Assembly: GCA_003427395.1 (NCBI GenBank)
Contig: BFEA01000451.1
Location: 799,006 to 839,003, forward strand
Direction: 5' to 3'
Origin: Chara braunii
Lineage: Eukaryota > Streptophyta > Charophyceae > Charales > Characeae
DNA: 39,998 nucleotides
Positions 1 through 8,296 of this stretch are shown here, one piece after another; within the stretch, counting starts at the first letter, position 1; the number at the start of each line of letters is the position of its first letter. Under the pieces are notes generated by a model. It was not told the origin of the DNA. It ran no database searches and saw only the letters and a program-made list of their open reading frames with translations. The position numbers were made by a program, and so were the translations under genes.

Positions 1-487
1 GATGTTGGCGCTGTGCTGCAGGTACCTCGAAGACGAAGCTGGAGCAACGGCGCTGCAGGTAAGTGATCCCTAGCCTCCGCCCATCATCTCTACCACTACC
101 TAGCTATGGCGCCCAACGCCGAAGACTACAGCTACCTACTGCGCCCAGCGCTGAAGACTACTAGCTAACGCTACTCTACTACAACGCAGCGCTCCCTCCA
201 GAGTGCTGCTCCCGATTCCTGAAGACTACAACTGCCGAACTGCCTACCTCGGAAGTGCCTGGGAAGTCCTATGTACTACCTCGGCCTGCCTCCTGACTGC
301 TGGAGGCCAGTCATGCCGAGGAGGCAGCTCTTGCCAATGCCGAAATGTGCCAGGGGCTGGCGTGCAGCAGCCTGCTTGAGGCTGGCGTGGGAAACAGACT
401 ATTAATAGTCTGTTCCCGAAACCCTGGTTCAGTGCCTGAGTTTCAGGGCCGGTCGTTCTAATGAACGACCGTAAATGGCCCTTTGTT
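1..487. other. Hairpin-rich LTR-like flank of family A
   Basis: No coding region is recognisable. The stretch has the look of LTR DNA. A perfect 22-bp palindrome lies at 393-414. A 9-bp hairpin with loop TAAT lies at 450-471, inside an outer AGGGCC/GGCCCT stem. The nonamer GAAGACTAC recurs several times between 120 and 230. A good 5' splice-site match (CTGCAG|GTAAGT) sits at about position 57 on the plus strand, antisense to the neighbouring element. I infer that this is the rest of the family A 3' LTR running off the window. The second LTR copy does not contain it, so this cannot be confirmed here. Confidence 0.4.
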
Positions 488-721
488 TCAGGCTAAAAAG
501 GTTGTTGCCATTTTTAGTTTGAAACGACTAGGGGTAGGCCCTGGACTTCAGGCTTTTGGCCTGAACCGACAGGGAGGCTGTAAGCCCTGGATTTCAAGCT
601 TTCGGCCTGAAATTCAGGCTTTCGGCCTGAAGTTCAGGCTTTTGGCCTGAACCCCGTCGGGCCTGCAAAATGGCCGCCGGGCCTGCCAAATGGCCCGTGT
701 GTGCACGCGCTGCATGTAACA
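488..721 (-). repeat. Family A 3' LTR, shared portion
   Basis: The 234 bp match 6522-6753 almost throughout by eye. The minus-strand start TGTTAC at 721 has the expected TG and directly follows a G-rich stretch at 722-725. The repeat contains several short hairpins with stem TTCAGGC/GCCTGAA and loop TTTTG or TTTCG, at 547-565, 612-630 and 633-651, with a degenerate one near 591-611. The other end has no CA where the two copies stop matching, so the true LTR probably continues into 1-487. Confidence 0.75.
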
Positions 722-740
722 CCCCAAGTCAAGCCGGGGC
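722..740 (-). promoter_or_regulatory. Possible polypurine tract of family A
   Basis: Directly before the 3' LTR the minus strand reads ACTTGGGG and then TGTTAC. A purine run at this place normally primes plus-strand DNA synthesis. The tract is short and interrupted by pyrimidines, so the call rests mainly on position. Confidence 0.3.
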
Positions 741-744
741 GAGG

Positions 745-1302
745 TCAAAGTCGTCGATCTGAAGGTGGAACCTGGACGCGGGCGCGGCGTGGAGCCGAAG
801 AAACCGGCTTGCCTTGCATCTTGCGTTCGTAGCGTGCGAGAACGTCTGGAGCTGTTGCTTGCAGTTCCGCACGGGTTAACCAACGGTCAGCTCGATGTGT
901 GCAGTAGGCAAAATGCACCAAATACTCAGTTGGCTTGTTGCCAAANCGTCGCTGGNAGATGATGTCGCCGACCTCCTGAAAACCATCCATAGAAGGTGGG
1001 TCTTGCGTCCGTCTCCCGAAAAAGTCGTCATGATCCGTTGGCGTGTAGAGAGCCATTTTGGAGCAATGAAAGACTGGGTAGACAGGCAAGTGGCTAGGCA
1101 CCTGAATCGTGAAGGAGGGTCCTTCGGGTGCGTCCCCAGCGGGCTCTATGATCGGCCAAGGCCCAATCCATTTCGGGAGGAGCTTGCGAGAGATGTCTTG
1201 TTCAAGGCTGAATTCCGCTGCTGAAACCCAGACGAGGTCCCCGGCGCGGAATGGACAAGGAAGACGCTGGCGATTTTCCTGCTGGCTCATGCGCTGCTGC
1301 GT
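745..1302 (-). CDS. Family A integrase C-terminus with chromodomain-like tail
   Basis: About 185 codons continue the pol polyprotein in another frame after an indel near 1305. The segment starts after the integrase catalytic core. It has the conserved GDLVWV strand, an ISRKLLPKWIGPW-like block and the PVFHCSKM block typical of Ty3/gypsy integrase C-terminal domains. The last part has a chromodomain-like pattern (VGDII, EYLVHF, DRW, EL) and ends with a conserved LARYE helix. Chromodomains of chromoviruses are thought to direct integration to modified histones. The aromatic cage cannot be judged because of two N-containing codons near 946-956. The stop is at 745. Confidence 0.75.
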   Translation of the reverse strand, partial: TQQRMSQQENRQRLPCPFRAGDLVWVSAAEFSLEQDISRKLLPKWIGPWPIIEPAGDAPEGPSFTIQVPSHLPVYPVFHCSKMALYTPTDHDDFFGRRTQDPPSMDGFQEVGDIIXQRXFGNKPTEYLVHFAYCTHRADRWLTRAELQATAPDVLARYERKMQGKPVSSAPRRARVQVPPSDRRL

Positions 1303-3694
1303 CTTTAGCCCTCTTGTCGCGTGCCTTGACAAGAAGCTCTTGCATCTGACGCAAGAAAAGAAGATGGTCGTCGCTCCCGGCCATGCGTGGAGTAATCGTG
1401 TCCAACGGTGACGTGACCGGCGAGCCGTGCTCGAACTCGAAGGGCGATATCCCAATAGCCGGATAAATGGAAGAGTTGTAGGCCAACTCAACATCCGGCA
1501 GTCGCTCAACCCAGTCTTTCTGGTCGGGGCGGATGAGAGTGCAAAGGAGAACTTGTGCGGTCTGATGCGCCCTCTCCGTCTGGCCATCGGTCTGAGGGTG
1601 GCGAGCTGAACTGGGCTTGAGAGATGAGCCCCATCGCTTGATGAGCGCCAACCANAAATCGGACNTGAACCGAGTGTCGCGGTCGCAGANNATCTCCTTG
1701 GGGTAACCCTTGGTGCGAATCCAACCGGCGTACAGAACCTCGGCCAACTCCGGTGCCTTGGCATGATAGCGACAAGGCAAAAACATGGCGAACTTGGTGA
1801 GTCGGTCGACCACCGTGAGAATCCCATCCACTTCGGTCTTGTGCTTGGGGAACGGGACGGTAATGTCCATGGCAATCGCTTCCCTTCGCCTCAACGGGAC
1901 TCGCAATGGTCGTAACTCGCCATACGGACGATGGTTGCGAGATTTGCAGCGTCGGCAAACCTCGGATGACTTGCAATAGCGCGTGACATCGCCGAGAAGG
2001 CAGGGCCACCAAAATCGCTGGCGAAGTCGGCCAATAGTGCGATTGACTCCAAAATGTCCAGTGGCGGGAGTGTCGCGGAACTCGCCAAGAAGCCGTGTAC
2101 GCAAGTGAGGATCACTCGGTACGCAAAGAAGGTCCTTTCCCCGCGTGTGGACAAACAAGTACCCCTCTTGGATCCGATAGTGAGAAGGAGCAGGATTAGG
2201 AGAGGAGCAATTCGCGTACTTGTCGCGAAAATCGGGCTCGGCTTGGTAGCCGCGGATGAAGCTGTTCCGTAGGTCGTCGTCAATCTCGAAGGTCGAGTAG
2301 ACTGCGGTGCAATGATCCGGACGCCGTGAGAGAGCATCCGCAAAACGGTTCGACTTCCTGGGAATGTGATCGGGAAAGAAGTCGAACTGGTCAATGAAAG
2401 CCATCAATCGCGCGATCGTGCTGTTGACGGTGTCTTGGGTCTTGTAGAAGACCAACGGATTGTTGTCCGTTACCCAGCGAAATTGGCTTCGACCAAGGAG
2501 GAAGTGCCGCCACCGCTTGAGCGTGTGGACGAAGGCAAGGAGCTCCTTCTTGCGTGCATCGTGAATGGAATGCACGAGTGGCACTTTCTCGCTGAAGTAC
2601 TCGACTGGGTGCCAGTCCACACCATCATGTTGCTCGAGGACTGCACCAATGCCATAGCCTGACGCATCCGTAGTGACACACGTAGGCGCGAGCGGGTCGT
2701 ATATCCGCAAGACCTCCGCAGACAATAGCGCAGCTTTGAGAGCGAGGAATGATCCCCACGCCTCCTCTCCAAAGTCAAACGGTTGATCCTCGCACTGAAG
2801 GTTGTTCAAGTGGGCCGCGATCTTGGAGTAGCCTTTGATGAAGCGCTGATAGTAGCTGGTAAGACCAAGGAGCGAGCGAACATCCGTGACGTTCCGAGGC
2901 TCCGGCCACTCTTGGATGGCCTGCATCTTGTCCGATAGCGGACTGATGCCCTCCGGTGTGACAATATGGCCCAAGTATTCCAGCTCTTGCCGGACAAATT
3001 CGCACTTGTCGCGGTTGGCCTTGTATTTGGCACGGCGGAGCCTCACCAACACTCGTCGAAGATGTCCAAAATGATCCTCCAATGTCCGACTGTAAACCAG
3101 AATATCGTCTAAGTAGACCAGCACGAACCGGTCCAGCATTGCATGGAACTCATTGGTCATCGCCGCCTGGAATGTCGCTGTGGCGTTGGTGAGGCCAAAA
3201 GGCATGACCACCCACTCAAAATGCCTGTACCGCGTCTTGAATGCGGTTTTGTAGCGATCATTCGGTTGAATCGAGATTTGATGATATCCTGATTTCAAAT
3301 CAAGCTTGGAAAAATACTTCCCACCGCCCAGCCGCTCGAGAAGATCGTCGATGCGAGGAAGAGGCCCCGCATTCTTGACGGTTTGCCCGTTGAGCTTGCG
3401 GTAGTCGATGCACAATCGTAGATCCTTGTTCTTCTTCCTGACGAAGAGAACTCGTGCTCCATATAGGGAGCTACTCGGGCGGATCCAGCCCTTGGCCAAC
3501 AAATCATCGAGTTGTGCGCGGAGTACCTCAAGCTCCTCCTCGCTCATCCGATAAATGCAACCTTTCGGCGGCACGACACTGGCCTCAAGAATGATCTCGT
3601 GAGAGATCGGCTGACCCGGCACCACACCGGTAGGTGACTCGAAGATGTCGGCGAACTCGTCCAGCAACCGCACCACACGGGGGTCCGAAGACAA
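1202..3694 (-). CDS. pol: Family A pol: reverse transcriptase, RNase H, integrase
   Basis: This is an open frame of about 830 codons. RT covers roughly residues 45-230, with the catalytic Asp in KLDLKSGYH near 132, the VMPFGLTNA block near 163-171 and YLDD at about 194-197. RNase H follows, with Asp in TTDASG near 343, Glu in RKKELLA near 384 and Asp in DNNPL and FADALS. Integrase has CRRC of the zinc finger near 580, then Asp near 610, Asp in CDRDTRF near 671 and Glu in GQTER near 707. The first zinc-finger His appears replaced by Arg (FRDTPATGH). The frame is lost after about 1305; the true continuation is at 745-1302. Upstream, the same frame reaches the protease across one TAA at 3788-3790. 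Confidence 0.92.
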   Translation of the reverse strand: MSSDPRVVRLLDEFADIFESPTGVVPGQPISHEIILEASVVPPKGCIYRMSEEELEVLRAQLDDLLAKGWIRPSSSLYGARVLFVRKKNKDLRLCIDYRKLNGQTVKNAGPLPRIDDLLERLGGGKYFSKLDLKSGYHQISIQPNDRYKTAFKTRYRHFEWVVMPFGLTNATATFQAAMTNEFHAMLDRFVLVYLDDILVYSRTLEDHFGHLRRVLVRLRRAKYKANRDKCEFVRQELEYLGHIVTPEGISPLSDKMQAIQEWPEPRNVTDVRSLLGLTSYYQRFIKGYSKIAAHLNNLQCEDQPFDFGEEAWGSFLALKAALLSAEVLRIYDPLAPTCVTTDASGYGIGAVLEQHDGVDWHPVEYFSEKVPLVHSIHDARKKELLAFVHTLKRWRHFLLGRSQFRWVTDNNPLVFYKTQDTVNSTIARLMAFIDQFDFFPDHIPRKSNRFADALSRRPDHCTAVYSTFEIDDDLRNSFIRGYQAEPDFRDKYANCSSPNPAPSHYRIQEGYLFVHTRGKDLLCVPSDPHLRTRLLGEFRDTPATGHFGVNRTIGRLRQRFWWPCLLGDVTRYCKSSEVCRRCKSRNHRPYGELRPLRVPLRRREAIAMDITVPFPKHKTEVDGILTVVDRLTKFAMFLPCRYHAKAPELAEVLYAGWIRTKGYPKEXXCDRDTRFXSDXWLALIKRWGSSLKPSSARHPQTDGQTERAHQTAQVLLCTLIRPDQKDWVERLPDVELAYNSSIYPAIGISPFEFEHGSPVTSPLDTITPRMAGSDDHLLFLRQMQELLVKARDKRAKDAAAHEPAGKSPASSLSIPRRGPRLGFSSGIQP

Positions 3695-3787
3695 GTCCGT
3701 GGGTGAAGAGTCGGCTACCGCGACGGTCCGTAGGAAACATAGGCCGAACTCCTCAGGCTGCTCGTAAGCGCAAGTCGCCCGGAACGA

Positions 3788-4711
3788 TTAGGCCGTCACC
3801 ACTCGGCACCGGATCGAAGGGTGCGGTAGAGGAATAGTACACGCCACTTCTGCGCCGAAGGCGTCGCAAACGCTAAGAGACCGCCGATGGAAGTTGACCA
3901 TGTGATCCGCACTTGCAAGCCAAGTCATTCCCAGAATGATGCCGAAGTCCGTGTCGAGAATATCGAATGTCACCGGTTCGCATGCATGAGGTGCGAAATA
4001 GACCGGTACGGCCTCGATGTAATGGTCGAGTAGTTGCTGCGTCTTTCCATCCGCCAACTTGATCGCAGTCAGGTTTGCCTTTCTCCGAACTTGTGCGCCA
4101 AGGCCTGCTCTTTGCATAAAAGACTGGCTCATGAAGTTGCGAGTCGCGCCGCTATCCAGCAAAGCGCTGCAAGATGCTTGCCCAACCTGGATGCGGACAT
4201 ACATGAACGGTGCATTGTTGTTATCGTACCGCTGCGTGCGAAACTCGCGGGCCACCTTGGTAACGTACGCGAGGATGTCCCCCACCGCGACTTCGTCATC
4301 CGTCGGCGAAGTTGGTGGTGCATAGAAGGAAAGGTAAGTGTGGAGATGAGCGCTAAGTACTGCGCATTGAGGTCCAGACAAACAGCCTGTGGTCGGGAGA
4401 GGAAGCCATGCAAAGTCCTCAAGACGTGAGCGGGTCCAAAACCTCTATCTTGAACTCGCGCGCCGAATCCTGTGACGAACCACTTAAAGACGATATGTCG
4501 CTGTTGCCGGACGGAGAAGAAACCGCACACACTCCTTGTCCTTGAGCTTGAGTACCCAGCGTTGGAACGAGCCGGGCAGCATAGTCCTCAAAAGAAAATA
4601 GAAGTGGAGGACTGTCGACTTCCGCGTGCGCCTCGGAATGAAGGCTGGTCACTCGCGAAGAGACCAGTTCTGATGGCGTCGAGAGTGTCGTCGCGTCACT
4701 CTCGGCGGTGC
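3788..4711 (-). pseudogene. Family A aspartic protease region, frameshifted
   Basis: The retropepsin core lies in 3788-4381. The catalytic motif is ALLDSGATRNFM, and an ILGMTWL block near the C-terminal side matches the second conserved retropepsin strand. The enzyme would cut the Gag-Pol polyprotein. Upstream, the -1 frame after gag runs from 4711 to a stop at 4419. Two small shifts then appear to link it to the protease frame. This linker is Ser/Pro-rich and not recognisable. The protease shares a frame with pol, with one TAA between them at 3788-3790, so the intact ancestor probably had one protease-pol frame. Confidence 0.8.
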
Positions 4712-4721
4712 TCAGTTTCCC
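4680..4721 (-). promoter_or_regulatory. Candidate -1 ribosomal frameshift signal, family A
   Basis: On the minus strand the heptamer G GGA AAC (4721-4715) lies exactly in the gag frame and is followed at once by the gag stop TGA (4714-4712). After a 10-nt spacer comes a perfect 8-bp stem, CGAGAGTG (4704-4697) with CACTCTCG (4687-4680), around a 9-nt loop. The -1 frame is open across the site and leads towards protease. G GGA AAC is an established slippery heptamer in luteovirus-type frameshifting. The assignment to this element is inference. Confidence 0.65.
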
Positions 4722-6241
4722 TTTCTGCCCTTGCCTTTCAATGGGCAAACCTGCGTCTGATGAAGATCGCTGTTGCACCAAAGGCAATAGTGGAATCTCT
4801 CGCGCGCCTTGTATGCGGACTCGGAAATGCCATACGGGGTCCATGGGCCTGTCTGAGCTGCTGCACCGGGCCCGGGGCTAGAAACGGTGTGTGTCTTCGG
4901 CTTGCCGCGCCCTCGGCCTCTGTCGGCGCGGCCACCTTCCCGGGCGGCTGCGAATCTGTCTCCTTCACTGGCAGACACAGCCTCGCTGGTTTGGTCTAAC
5001 GGCGCTGCCGCTGCGACTACGGCCACTCTTGACCGATGCTGGTCCCTGCTCGGGCCTGACGCAGATGAACGGAGGTTCTTGGCCTCCTTGTTCGTGATAA
5101 TGATCTGCGCAGCCTTGTCAAATAATTCCGTCGTCGTCGTCAAGGTGTCCTCGACATTCGTCAGGGCATTGCTCAATGCCGGACATGACCTTGAGATGAA
5201 GTAGTGGCGGATGGCCTTGAAGCCCATCTGGATGTTTGGGACCGACGTCAAGCGTTGGTACTCGGCGATTTAGTCTGTACTCGGCAGCGTGCCTTGTTCG
5301 AAGACCATGAGCTTGTCCATGGCTTTGATCTCTGGCGGCTCCACCTGGAATCGCTTGTGCCACGCCGCCTTCAGATCATCCCAGGTGATCTTGGTGTGCA
5401 AGTGGTTAGCTACCACTCCGTACTTGGACAAAAGGTTGTCCAACCAAGCCTGACACGGGCCCCCTGAGCGAGAGTACAAGTATGCGTGTTGCTTGTGTTC
5501 CTTGACGTTGTGGAGCTGCAGCGTGAGCTCGAACTTGTGAAACCATGGAATTGGATCTGTCTTGATTGAGTCGTGAAAGATCTCCTGCCCATCGAACTTA
5601 GGAGCTGTCTCGCGCGGCTCCGGACTCGAGGTGGTGGCTGTAGTGCAGATCCGCTGCTGCAATTGTTGCGTCGCGGTCTGCTGTAACTGTGCGCCATCCT
5701 GGAGGGAGCCGACGCGCATCTCCAACGCGGTGAGGCGGTCGGCAGTGTTGGAAGAGCCTGCATCGGCGGCGGCGACTGGTCGCTGCTCCACCCGCTGAAG
5801 GCGGTCTTGGAGATGAGCTACCGAGTTGTCGAGAGCAAGGATCTCCGCCTGGTGTGTAATGCAGGTTGCCAGGAGATCCGTGAGATGCGAGAGGAGGAGC
5901 GCTATCTTGTTTGCGCTATCCTCCAACTGGCTATTCTCGGCCTCGCTTNGCCANTCTGCTGCCATGGTAAGTAATGCCCGCTCTCCGGTGAATATCTTCT
6001 CANGACGCTGTGTCCTTTCTTCATCGGCAGCCCTTGCTGCTGCCTCTCGTGCTGGGGGTTGTTGTTGTACGGCCAGCAGACGTGCCTGCTCGGCATCCTC
6101 TGCCCTTTTCTTGGCTGCTGCGGCAGCGTCATCTGCCCGCTTCTTTGTCTCGGTACTCCACGCTAACATGCGGGTCTGATAGGCCTCGTCTGTTTCCCCG
6201 GCCTTCTGGTCCATGACTGTTGTCTGTGAACGCAACAGCAT
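4712..6241 (-). CDS. gag: Family A gag (one internal stop)
   Basis: The frame starts at an ATG at 6241-6239 and ends at TGA 4714-4712, about 509 codons. One in-frame TAA at 5272-5270 is the only break. The N-terminal third is Ala/Lys/Glu-rich and probably coiled coil. The middle contains the retrotransposon gag (capsid) region with FHKFELTLQL and WDDLKAAWHKRF. The C-terminus has a basic Arg/Gly stretch and one zinc knuckle, CLWCNSDLHQTQVC, a perfect CX2CX4HX4C. Gag would package the RNA and form the particle. The last three coding triplets carry the slippery heptamer described separately. Three N-containing codons fall in 5949-6003. Confidence 0.85.
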
Positions 6242-6289
6242 AGACCAGACCGGTGCCTGATGATGTGGTATCCCTTGCTGCTAACGTGG

Positions 6290-6418
6290 CAATGCTGACG
6301 TGTCCTGCTGACGTAGCCTGCTGAGGTGGTCTGCTGACGTACTTACGTAGCCTGCTGACGTGTCCTGCTGACGTGGTTTGCTGACGTGGTCTGCTGACGT
6401 GGCCTGCTGACGTGGCAA
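6290..6418. repeat. Tandem CTGCTGACGTGG minisatellite in family A leader
   Basis: About ten degenerate copies of a roughly 12-bp unit (CCTGCTGACGTGG and variants) lie between the gag start and the 5' repeat. Each unit contains ACGT, the core of many plant bZIP sites, so it could work as an enhancer array. That is inference. The rest of the leader (6242-6521) shows no recognisable initiator-Met PBS. Confidence 0.8.
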
Positions 6419-6521
6419 CTTACCAATGTCGTCACAAGGGGTACCCGGAGACAACCAGAAACGGCAAGGCGAGAGATGGCAACAACATAGATGGGGAGGG
6501 GGGGGTGGGATAATCGCCCAA

Positions 6522-6753
6522 TCAGGCTAAAAAGGCTGTTGCCATTTTTAGTCTGAAACGACCAAGGGTAGGCCCTGGACTTCAGGCTTTTGGCCTGAAC
6601 CGACAGGGGGCCTGTAAGCCCTGGATTAGGCTTTCGGCCTGAAATTCAGGCTTTCGGCCTGAAGTTCAGGCTTTTGGCCTGAACACCGTCGGGCCTGCAA
6701 AATGGTCGTCGGGCCTGCCAAATGGCCCGTGTGTGCACGCGCTGCATGTAACA
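6522..6753 (-). repeat. Family A 5' LTR, probably truncated
   Basis: The 232 bp match 488-721 with only a few substitutions and one small deletion by eye. The minus-strand start is TGTTAC at 6753. The similarity stops at 6522 without a CA end or a PBS, whereas the other copy continues into LTR-like hairpin DNA. I infer that this copy kept the start of the LTR and lost the remainder together with the PBS. Confidence 0.7.
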
Positions 6754-6755
6754 CC

Positions 6756-7335
6756 TGATCTGGCTCTGCCACCTAGCAACCATCCACGGTGTCCAGGTCG
6801 CCGATCTACACAAGAAGATCTCTTGCGAATAGTTGACGAGGCTATGGAAGAAGCAATTCATCGTGGACGACGCCCCGACGCTCGCCATCAACCGCCTCTT
6901 CGCCATTACCCAAGGCAACACACCGACACGTGACTGGCTCACAGAATGTCAAAAGATCGTGGTAACGCCCGATCTCGAGTTGCCATTTTTGCATCTGCGC
7001 CGGGAATTTCACAACCGGTCATGTGCCGCCTTGAGCCTCACACTTGGTGATCGCGAGCAATACATGACCTTCGCCGAAATCATCGACAAGGCAAGGGAGA
7101 TCATCAAGACCAACAGGGCGGCTGCACACGAGAAGACAGCATGGCAGCCAACCTATGTGGAGAAAGGAAATTTTGGTCCACGTCCACATCATGTCGCTGC
7201 AGTCCAACCGGGCAACATTGTGGAAGACCCGGCAGCCACCCAAGCATCACGTGAGGGAGATCAGGTGGCCGTTGTCCAGGTGCGAAGCAATAACAACTCC
7301 CGAGAAAAAGGGAAGGCGAAAACTGCATCGCCGGC
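6756..7335 (+). pseudogene. Gag fragment related to family A
   Basis: This plus-strand partial gag has no start or end. From about 6833 the frame is open to 7339. The part before it reads in another frame after a stop near 6829. The matrix-to-capsid region (RLFAITQGNTPTRDWL, FHNRSCAALS, IIDKAREIIKTN) aligns by eye with the second half of family A gag, and the tail is similarly basic (SREKGKAKT). No zinc knuckle follows, because the fragment is cut off by minus-strand family C gag at about 7320-7335. The left edge abuts the family A 5' repeat, so that element may have inserted here. Confidence 0.65.
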
Positions 7336-7785
7336 CTGAAATGAAGAGCCAACATCATGCTCTGTCTCCTCCCCAAAGTCTGGGAAGTCATCAATTTCTG
7401 TCGTCTGACCATCATGGTCAACGAACATTAGTTGACCTTTCTTTTTCCAATCCTGGGGTAGTCTCTTCTTCCTACCATCGCCCTGACTCTGATGCGCAGA
7501 CCCCAACTTAGCCTCTATGTCTAAGGCTTTCTTGCTAAAAGAGGCGAGGTTATGCTGATCGACATAAGCCTCATCTACCAGCTTTGTCCTCACCTCTAAA
7601 GGCAGACATCTAAGGTAATCCATAGCGCACGCAAGGAACCACAAGCAGACGTTCTACGGTGTCTGTCAGCTCTCTAACATTTTTGTACCTTCTGGCACAA
7701 AGACTATTGATAGCATCGGTGGCCTTTTGAGCCCCCTTGCGGGTCATGCCACCTGATGTAGATGGACCGTAAGAACTGTTCCAAT
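7300..7785 (-). pseudogene. Family C gag fragment, inverted
   Basis: This minus-strand piece matches family C gag at 33657-34580. Shared blocks include AQKATDAI, a DTVERLLVVP-like block, YLRCLPLEVR, FSKKALDIEAKLG, DGRKKRLPQDWK and LMFVDHDGQTTEIDD. There is one frame change near 7640. Both ends are abrupt: an A-like gag on the plus strand on one side and a plus-strand integrase tail on the other. It lacks the zinc knuckle, so it is a rearrangement remnant. Confidence 0.7.
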
Positions 7786-8256
7786 GTCTGGGTAAAGTCA
7801 TCTGAACGAGGTCAGGAGATGGGGATATCAAGAAAACTGATGCCACAGTATTTTGGGCCTTGGGAGATCTTGGACATTGTAGGAGATCAACCGGATGGGC
7901 CTTCATACGTGATTCATATTCCTGCACACTTACAGACTTACCCTGTGTTCCATGCCTCTAAGTTGGCACCTTTCGCTGCTACTGACCAGTTTCCCTCGAG
8001 GAGATCAATGCTGCCCCCAACCATGGATGGCGAGGTGGACATCGACCAGATCGTGGAGCATCGAGTAATGCCTGTTCCTCGACCATCAGGCAGAGGGCGC
8101 CCTCCTAAACCGAGAATGCAGTATCGTATGAGCTTCAGACATCATCTCGATCCCAAGGAAGATCGCTGGTTCACACGAGAAGAACTCCTGAGAACAGCAC
8201 CTCAAGTGATTGCAGGCTATGAAAGAGAACTGAAAGGGAAGATGCGTGCAAAATAA
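7785..8256 (+). CDS. Family C integrase C-terminus with chromodomain-like tail
   Basis: The open frame can be followed from 7762, but recognisable integrase begins near 7785 with VWVKSSE. The GISRKLMPQYFGPWEIL, VFHASKL and PPTMDGE blocks are the same as in family A. The final part (VDIDQIVEHRV, DRWFTREELL, IAGYERELKG) is chromodomain-like, and the stop is at 8254-8256. Only the last quarter of integrase is present. A purine tract and LTR follow at once, so this is the 3' end of a family C copy. Confidence 0.8.
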
Positions 8257-8282
8257 GAGACTTCTCAGAGGACTAACGAAGT

Positions 8283-8296
8283 AAAGGAGGAGGGAA
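8283..8296 (+). promoter_or_regulatory. Polypurine tract of family C
   Basis: A purine run AAAGGAGGAGGGAA lies directly before the LTR start TGCGAGG at 8297 and 27 bases after the integrase stop. This is the expected position and composition of the plus-strand primer. Confidence 0.8.

Larger units (their letters stand above)
488..6753 (-). mobile_element. Family A Ty3/gypsy LTR retrotransposon
   Basis: The element reads on the minus strand in the order 5' repeat, leader, gag, protease, RT-RNase H-integrase, chromodomain-like tail, 3' repeat. This is the standard Metaviridae order with integrase last. Its ends are direct repeats at 6522-6753 (element 5' side) and 488-721 (3' side), both starting TGTTACATGC on the minus strand. 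The damage is moderate: one stop in gag, indels between gag and protease, one stop between protease and RT, and a frameshift in integrase. Scattered single N bases inside it suggest that several near-identical copies were merged in assembly. No target-site duplication is visible, because the outer end of the 3' LTR appears to lie outside the window. Confidence 0.85.

Noticed and set aside
252-268. 5S 3'-end-like CCTGGGAAGTCCT
   Set aside because: A 13-base match with no supporting upstream 5S sequence.
6250-6270. Hammerhead ribozyme core (CTGATGA)
   Set aside because: No GAAA partner or flanking stems occur nearby; other CTGATG occurrences in the window fail the same way.
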